This document shows, one piece after another, positions 59,043-64,000 of a DNA stretch of 64,000 nt. Within the stretch, counting starts at the first letter, position 1; every line of letters starts with the position of its first letter. The DNA lies in assembly GCA_019635215.1 (NCBI GenBank), contig JAHBZZ010000004.1, positions 116,065 to 180,064 on the forward strand, given 5' to 3'. This DNA is from Nitrosomonas sp. Lineage in GTDB: Bacteria > Pseudomonadota > Gammaproteobacteria > Burkholderiales > Nitrosomonadaceae. The notes under the pieces were generated by a model. The model was not told where the DNA came from. It saw only the letters and a program-made list of their open reading frames with translations, and searched no databases. The position numbers and the translations under genes are program-made.

Positions 59043-61097
59043 ATGAAAAAACAGGCAGTACGATTGATTCAGCTTTTCTATTGTTTTGGGTTGCTCTGCG
59101 TTGTCGGTACCGCTGTGGCTTCGCCAGCAGCTCCTGGTATCGCCAGGGAACATACCCGTTTTATCGATTATGACATTCAGGTGCGCATCGATCCGGCTAC
59201 CCGGATGCTGGAAGGAAAAAGCATTATCAAGTTCAATAAGACGCGCGATCATGTTCTAAAACTGGGTGCGCAGTTCGAAGTGACGCACGCCTATGTTGAC
59301 GATGTTCCGTTTGAGCCGGAAGCTGCGGCAGATCAGTCGCATGTCTGGCAAGTCCCGTATGCCATACTGCGCCCGCACCGGATTGAAATTCACTGGCGCG
59401 GCCTGTTGCATGCGCTCGACGAAACGCTCGATCATGAACAGACGCTGGGCAGGCCGGTTGCCGTGAGCGGTGCGGCAGGAACATTTCTGCCGGACGCATC
59501 AAACTGGTATCCGCGCGTAACCGACGGACTGATTCATTATAAGGTTCAGATCGAATTGCCGGCCGGCCAGCGTGGTCTGGTGGCGGGGCGTCTGGTCGAT
59601 GAACAGGATACCGATGCAGGCTATCAGGCGCGGTTCGAGTTTACCCATCCGGCTGAGGGTATTGACTTAATGGCCGGACCCTATGAAATCGCATCGGAAA
59701 ACTATACCGGTATTCAGGGCGAACCGATTCTGCTGCGTACCTATTTTCATTCGCAGATCAGCCCGCTGGCAAGCGACTATCTTGAAGCCGCCAAGCGCTA
59801 TTTCAAATTGTACGAATCGTGGATCGGCGCATACCCATTCAGCGAATTCAGCATCGTATCCAGCCCGACGCCAACCGGATTCGGTATGCCGACGCTGACA
59901 TACCTCGGGATTAATGTATTGCAGCTGCCGTTTATCAAGGACACTTCGCTCGGCCATGAGGTACTGCACAACTGGTGGGGCAATGCGGTCTATCCGGATT
60001 ATCAGCGCGGCAACTGGTCCGAGGGCCTGACAACATTTATGGCGGATTACACCTACAAGGAACAGGAAAGCGAAGACGCTGCGCGTGAAATGCGCCTCGG
60101 CTGGCTGCGCAACTTTGCCGCGCTCGAACCCGGCCAGGACGAGCCGCTGGCCCGGTTTACCTCGCGTACGCACGGCGCATCGAAAATCGTCGGTTACCAC
60201 AAGTCCGCGATGCTTTTTTTCATGCTGCGCGATCTGATCGGTGAAGATGTATTTAACCGTGCGATACAGGGTATCTGGGGCATGCAGCGCTTCAAGGTCA
60301 CCGCGTGGCCGCACCTGCAAAGCGCCTTTGAAATCATTTCGGTACGTGATCTGCACTCGTTTTTCGATCAATGGTTGCAGCGCACGGGCGCACCGAATCC
60401 GGCCATCACCGCAGTCAGACAGGAACCGGTGGAATCAGGCCATCGCCTGCATATCACGCTGACGCAATCCGAACCGCCGTATCAGCTGCGCGTGCCGGTC
60501 GCCGTTCAGACCGACGCTGGCGAAGAAATGCACCTATTCGACTTGCAGCACGCGGAACAGACTTTTGTCGTTGATATCGGCGATAAAGCGCAATCCGTCA
60601 TCCTCGACCCGGATATCCGCTTGTTCCGCCACCTTGCATCCGGCGAAGCACCGCCGATACTGCGTGAAGTGATGGTTAACCCGACCACGGCGACTATCAT
60701 CCTGCCGGATAACGGCGAAACACGGCAAACCGCAGTCATGCTGGCAGAAAAGCTGCAACGCCGCGCACCGCAAATATTGTCGGTCAATCAATCCATTCCG
60801 GCCGTGCCGGTATTGATCATCGGCCTGCACCATGAGGTCGATGCTTGGCTGGTAGCCCGGGATCTGCCGCCGAAACCCGATGAAATCAACGGAAAAGGAA
60901 CCGCTCAGGCCTGGACCTTGACTGCACCGCAAGGCGCTTCGCTGGCCATCGTTTCAGCGCAGGACAATGCATCGCTTGAATCCCTCATCCGTCCGTTGCC
61001 GCACTATGGCAGGCAGAGTTATATCGCGTTTGATGGCCGTCAGGCGATAGGTAGCGGCATTTGGCCGGTACAGGTGCAGCGGGTGGAAATACCATAA
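59043..61097 (+). CDS. M1-type (gluzincin) metallopeptidase, exported
   Basis: 684 residues with a signal peptide (ends near AVASPAAP), an N-terminal beta-sandwich domain, and a catalytic thermolysin-like domain with HEVLHNWWGN (HExxH) and the third zinc ligand Glu in NWSEGLTTFMADYTY (about 300-330). This spacing (HExxH-18-E) is that of M1 aminopeptidases. A C-terminal domain follows. The classical exopeptidase GAMEN motif is replaced by TGFGMPTLTY, so substrate preference is uncertain. Operon partner of the ChaN-PDZ gene. Confidence 0.85.
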   Translation: MKKQAVRLIQLFYCFGLLCVVGTAVASPAAPGIAREHTRFIDYDIQVRIDPATRMLEGKSIIKFNKTRDHVLKLGAQFEVTHAYVDDVPFEPEAAADQSHVWQVPYAILRPHRIEIHWRGLLHALDETLDHEQTLGRPVAVSGAAGTFLPDASNWYPRVTDGLIHYKVQIELPAGQRGLVAGRLVDEQDTDAGYQARFEFTHPAEGIDLMAGPYEIASENYTGIQGEPILLRTYFHSQISPLASDYLEAAKRYFKLYESWIGAYPFSEFSIVSSPTPTGFGMPTLTYLGINVLQLPFIKDTSLGHEVLHNWWGNAVYPDYQRGNWSEGLTTFMADYTYKEQESEDAAREMRLGWLRNFAALEPGQDEPLARFTSRTHGASKIVGYHKSAMLFFMLRDLIGEDVFNRAIQGIWGMQRFKVTAWPHLQSAFEIISVRDLHSFFDQWLQRTGAPNPAITAVRQEPVESGHRLHITLTQSEPPYQLRVPVAVQTDAGEEMHLFDLQHAEQTFVVDIGDKAQSVILDPDIRLFRHLASGEAPPILREVMVNPTTATIILPDNGETRQTAVMLAEKLQRRAPQILSVNQSIPAVPVLIIGLHHEVDAWLVARDLPPKPDEINGKGTAQAWTLTAPQGASLAIVSAQDNASLESLIRPLPHYGRQSYIAFDGRQAIGSGIWPVQVQRVEIP

Positions 61098-61206
61098 TGG
61101 TAAAGCCCATTAAACGAGATTGTGAGAAGAAGGGATAGTGATTCCGGATTGATTTTTTTCACGATCCGATATTACCGCCAATGCGCGGATTGAAAGAGGT
61201 GTAGCT

Positions 61207-61641
61207 ATGAAATCTGTCATGATGGTGTTTACAGGATTGGTTGTATTAGTAGGCTTGACGGCCTGCGCCGGCACAGGGCCGGTTTTGTATCCCAACGCCC
61301 ATTATCAGTCTGTAGGCCGGGAAGTTGCCGAGCGGGATATTGCATATTGTAAACAAATGGCTGAATCAGCCGGAGCCCGGGAAGGCAGCGGTACCGCAGG
61401 GAATATTGCGACAAGTACGGCTATGGGCGCCGGGATGGGTGCGGCAAGTGGCGCAGTCGGTGGCGCGATTTCCGGTTCGGCCGGTACGGGTTCTCTGATC
61501 GGTGCGGCAAGTGGCGCGACATGGGGTTTGCTGAGAGCTATTTTTCAAACCGCAGGTCCTGCTCAACCCAGTCAGGCTTACGTCAATTTCGTGCACCGGT
61601 GCCTGCAGGAAAAAGGTTATGAAATGACGGGCTGGCAGTAA
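61207..61641 (+). CDS. Glycine-zipper lipoprotein
   Basis: 144-residue lipoprotein with lipobox LTAC (Cys 19-20). The central Gly/Ala-rich zipper of GxxxG repeats (GAGMGAASGAVGGAISGSAGTG, about 75-105) resembles the glycine-zipper families. The C-terminal segment (PSQAYVNFVHRCLQEKGYEMTGW) carries a conserved Cys paired possibly with the Cys in AYCKQM. Function unknown; probably inserted in the outer membrane. AGAGG precedes the ATG. Confidence 0.8.
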   Translation: MKSVMMVFTGLVVLVGLTACAGTGPVLYPNAHYQSVGREVAERDIAYCKQMAESAGAREGSGTAGNIATSTAMGAGMGAASGAVGGAISGSAGTGSLIGAASGATWGLLRAIFQTAGPAQPSQAYVNFVHRCLQEKGYEMTGWQ

Positions 61642-61788
61642 CTGTACAGTTTTAACCTCCGGTACTGTCCGAGGTTACCGGCGGTCAAATCCAGGAACAC
61701 GCTATCCGATCAATGCGGCAGTTATCCGGGGATTCGCCATGTATAACTGGTACGAGCGGTTTTTTCCGGGTATGGGATTATTAAATGA

Positions 61789-63261
61789 CTACTTCAATGT
61801 AATAGGATCGATATTGAAGCCCCGAATGGCTTTGGGCAAGCCGCTTTTTTGATCCAGACGCCGGGCGTCCCATGCGCGAATGTCCATTTTTACTGACTTT
61901 CCATCCCGGTAAAAACCGGCGGTCATAAAATGCTCCGTCGTTCTTGTGATGGGGAAACGCAGGTCTAACAACTTGTTTTCCGTAGTGACCTTGCCAAGAT
62001 AGGTAATCGGGTTTGCGGTAACGCCCGGAACCGGGGTGACTGGGAATGTTTTGCGGGATGTGTCAGGTTTACTGGCTGCGTAACCGTTGAGTTCCGAGAG
62101 ATTCGACGTGGGTGAGCTGATGATTTCAACCAGCTTGTTGCCGCTGTTGCCGATGATGACCTGGGAAACCCGTCCAAAGTGGACATCGCCCGCTAACACG
62201 ACAATGTCGTGGTTGCCGTTTTGCAGTGCGATAATCAATGCGTTGTATTGTTCCCAATCGGGCAGATTCTTGTCATTGATGTCGCCTTTACCGGCGATCA
62301 AAGGCTGCGGGATGATCAGTACGCCCGGGCAGGTGAGCTGTTTTATCCATTGCAGCAGTTCCTGGAAAGACGCATCGGACATAAAACCGTTTTTTGTTCT
62401 TTCCGATCTCAAATCCGCGATACAGAAGGAAATGTCTTTACCAATATTAAAAACCCGGATTGTCCGGATCTGTTGGATGATTTGCACACCTTGTTTTGTC
62501 GCTGCTTCCCATCTTTTTCTGAAGTTATTGTCATGCTGCAACGTCGTCAGATAGGGATTGATCCCTTGCAGAAACGGGTAATTGTTCCAGTATTCATGGT
62601 CATCCGCCAGCATCCAGGTGCCGCCCCGGCGCAGGATGCTGCGCATCAGCTCCCAGCTTTCCGCATAATCGTCGGCAATACGGTTCTGGCAATCCTCTTC
62701 GCTCAAGGGATACCAGCCGAGCCCGATATCGAGGTAAACCTGATCACCGGTCAGAAATTTGATATCCGGTTTGTAGTGCGGGTGCCGGTATAACGCTTCG
62801 AATGCCCGGCCGGCCTGGCCGCCGTCATGCTTGGTGTAGAAACACGAGCCGATCCCTACGGTAAACGGACGCTTCCCGGCAACAGGTAGGGCCTCGGGCA
62901 GCGCGGTCAGAAAAGATTTTTCCAGCGATACCCACTGATGTTCGATGCGTGATTCAAACTCAATGATGTAGTCCTGGCCCGGTTCCAGTCCGTCGATGAT
63001 TTCCGTCTTGTAAAAGCGTTTATCCAGCCGGTCGAAAGGCCTTTCCCAGACATCGCCCTGTTCTTTCAGGTGCGTGATGGTTTGGACAATCTCTCCCGTT
63101 TCGTTTGCCCTGTCATCGTCGGAATTAACCTTCCTAACCACCAGACGCCAGTTATGCGGTTTTGCCAGTGAGGGCAGCAATGCGCCGAACCAAATTTTAA
63201 CGGCTGTCGTTGTAATTTCATGTACAACCAAAACATAACGGCTGGTCAGTCCTTTTCCCAT
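61789..63261 (-). CDS. PhoD-like metallophosphatase
   Basis: 490 residues: N-terminal fibronectin-like domain (ARE start: SRYVLVVHEITTTAVKIWFG) followed by a metallophosphatase with GIGSCFYTKHDGGQAG, PDIKFLTGDQVYLDIGLGW, MLADDHEYWNN and LAGDVHFGRV. The PhoD family is usually exported by Tat, but no twin-arginine signal is visible, so it is probably cytoplasmic. Substrate unknown. AGGAG precedes the ATG. Confidence 0.85.
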   Translation of the reverse strand: MGKGLTSRYVLVVHEITTTAVKIWFGALLPSLAKPHNWRLVVRKVNSDDDRANETGEIVQTITHLKEQGDVWERPFDRLDKRFYKTEIIDGLEPGQDYIIEFESRIEHQWVSLEKSFLTALPEALPVAGKRPFTVGIGSCFYTKHDGGQAGRAFEALYRHPHYKPDIKFLTGDQVYLDIGLGWYPLSEEDCQNRIADDYAESWELMRSILRRGGTWMLADDHEYWNNYPFLQGINPYLTTLQHDNNFRKRWEAATKQGVQIIQQIRTIRVFNIGKDISFCIADLRSERTKNGFMSDASFQELLQWIKQLTCPGVLIIPQPLIAGKGDINDKNLPDWEQYNALIIALQNGNHDIVVLAGDVHFGRVSQVIIGNSGNKLVEIISSPTSNLSELNGYAASKPDTSRKTFPVTPVPGVTANPITYLGKVTTENKLLDLRFPITRTTEHFMTAGFYRDGKSVKMDIRAWDARRLDQKSGLPKAIRGFNIDPITLK

Positions 63262-63378
63262 GATTAATCTCCTTGAAAAGAAAATGCAGGGTTTATGCCT
63301 TCAATACCGCTGAAATTTACATCACTGTATTGTGCGCCATATTAAAAAAACGAACAACCCTGCTGCCTGATCTTGTTC

Positions 63379-63559
63379 ATGAAAGCGGCGCGCATAAACA
63401 ACCTGAACATTTCGCGCTATGCCGATAACTTTGAAGCCGAGGAAGCAATTGATCTGGATGCCGTCGGCGTAATTGACTGAACTGGAACAAACCGGTAAAA
63501 CAACAGATGCAACCATTGCCGAGTATTGTCAGGAACTGGGAATTAAACCACCGTTTTAA
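63379..63559 (+). pseudogene. Remnant of an hsdM 3' end
   Basis: Reading KAARINNLNISRYADNFEAEEAIDLDAVGV and, after one frame shift, ELEQTGKTTDATIAEYCQELGIKPPF, this matches the end of type I methyltransferase subunits (compare YNLNIPRYVDTFEEEEEINLMAV in the intact hsdM at 42323). Everything upstream of the remnant is gone. It points to loss or excision of a second restriction system at this site. Confidence 0.75.
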
Positions 63560-63576
63560 TTGAAAAAGGATTTTTT

Positions 63577-63801
63577 ATGCTGACCGTAGACCCTGAACTG
63601 GAAATGAAACTGAAAGCACTGGCCGAACAGGAACATTGCTCGCCGGATGAAATTATCAAGCGGCTGGTCAATTATTACCTGCAACAAAAACAGCAATCCG
63701 AGCTATTGGCCGATATGGCCGAACAGTTGCCGGAAATCGCCTGTTTTAAGCAACAAGACCCGCTGAAAACGCAAAAGGCTTTGCGTGATGAATGGCATTA
63801 A
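63577..63801 (+). CDS. Ribbon-helix-helix-like antitoxin (VapB type)
   Basis: 74 residues, MLTVDPELEMKLKALAEQEHCSPDEIIKRLVNYYLQQ..., a ribbon-helix-helix-type DNA-binding N terminus with a C-terminal toxin-neutralising tail. AAAAGGA lies 6-7 bases before the ATG. Its stop overlaps the start of a truncated PIN toxin, the normal antitoxin-toxin organisation. Confidence 0.7.
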   Translation: MLTVDPELEMKLKALAEQEHCSPDEIIKRLVNYYLQQKQQSELLADMAEQLPEIACFKQQDPLKTQKALRDEWH

Positions 63802-63856
63802 GTATCTGCTGGATACCAATATTGAACAACAAACAATTAACGTTATGTATTTGTAG
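63788..63856 (+). pseudogene. Truncated PIN-domain toxin (VapC type)
   Basis: Starting at ATG 63788 within the antitoxin end, the frame reads MNGIKYLLDTNIEQQTINV and stops at TAG after 22 codons. YLLDTNI is the N-terminal signature of PIN-domain RNases with the first catalytic Asp; the remaining 100 or so residues are absent. The antitoxin is therefore orphaned. Confidence 0.7.
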
Positions 63857-63891
63857 CCCCCCGTGTTACTTGAACGGGGAAAGGAAAAAAT

Positions 63892-64000
63892 GTGTTTAAA
63901 TATTTTGGAACGCCAAAAAAACTAGGAGCTCTTGGGATTACATGCCCACAAATGACTGTGCTTAAATCCAATATTAAAATTGCAATAATTGATGATGAAC
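63892..64000 (+). CDS. Start of a possible receiver-domain protein (cut by window end)
   Basis: From GTG 63892, behind GGAAAGGA, the frame stays open to the window edge: a basic leader (VFKYFGTPKKLGALG...), then NIKIAIIDDE, the beta-strand/acidic-pair start of response-regulator receiver domains. Only 36 residues are visible, so family assignment is tentative. Confidence 0.45.
   Translation, partial: MFKYFGTPKKLGALGITCPQMTVLKSNIKIAIIDDE

Noticed and set aside
63857-63881. CCCCGT...ACGGGG hairpin before the last partial gene
   Set aside because: Stem of only six pairs, no T-run; not enough to call a terminator.

Overview
The window looks like a chromosomal segment of a Nitrosomonas-type ammonia-oxidising betaproteobacterium. 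The best marker is a full nitrosocyanin gene (minus strand, 8979-9392), a red copper protein known only from ammonia oxidisers. Its four copper ligands fall exactly at mature positions E60, C95, H98 and H103. An Rh50-type ammonium channel with the twin histidines H170/H324 (4095-5477), a DUF3460 protein and the overall gene content agree with this. Identification is from reading protein motifs; no database search was run.

Layout. 0-9.4 kb: pyrE, xthA and an AmpG-type permease; then a minus-strand Rh channel/REC-Hpt pair, a small acidic protein, a Crp/Fnr regulator, a phosphate-porin-like gene and nitrosocyanin. 9.7-18.6 kb: pcnB-folK-panB-panC followed by dnaA-dnaN-gyrB, with DnaA-box-like sites between dnaA and dnaN (candidate oriC). 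18.8-25.2 kb: tRNA-Arg(CCG), the lytic transglycosylase mltF, and a riboflavin/housekeeping run (ribE, ribBX, ribH, nusB, thiL, pgpA, pncC). 25.2-31.1 kb, minus strand: a NarL-type regulator with a degenerate receiver, a threonine-to-glycine pair (kbl-like and SDR-type tdh), a quinone oxidoreductase and a HerA-like ATPase. 31.2-36.9 kb: a spermidine-synthase-like protein, a DUF3460 protein, a perfect parS site, mnmG-rsmG-parA-parB and a Trm112-like protein. 36.9-41.2 kb: an ADP-ribosylglycohydrolase-like protein, then malyl-CoA lyase and a two-subunit malate/succinate-CoA ligase.

41.3-52.1 kb is an accessory defence island. It is a type I restriction-modification operon (half-length S, M, DinD, full S, DUF3800, a possible nuclease/toxin, a broken rhuM, R, and a YgjP-type metallopeptidase). 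It is preceded by a divergent promoter region with two copies of an 8-5-8 inverted repeat. 52.1-63.3 kb returns to core genes: nnrDE, purL, a ChaN-PDZ protein, an M1-type peptidase, a glycine-zipper lipoprotein and a PhoD-like phosphatase. The last 700 bases hold scars of lost mobile defence genes (an hsdM 3' remnant and an antitoxin with a truncated PIN toxin), then the start of a possible receiver-domain gene cut by the window edge.

The most interesting observations are: the Rh channel with a C-terminal coiled coil overlapping a REC-Hpt gene; a miniature inverted-repeat element family with TNA target duplications, one copy of which sits exactly on the porin stop codon; the paired operators in front of the restriction island; a palindromic repeat inserted in frame in hsdM; and an unannotated 54-residue acidic protein with a strong ribosome binding site. 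I found no CRISPR array, rRNA, complete insertion sequence or prophage.
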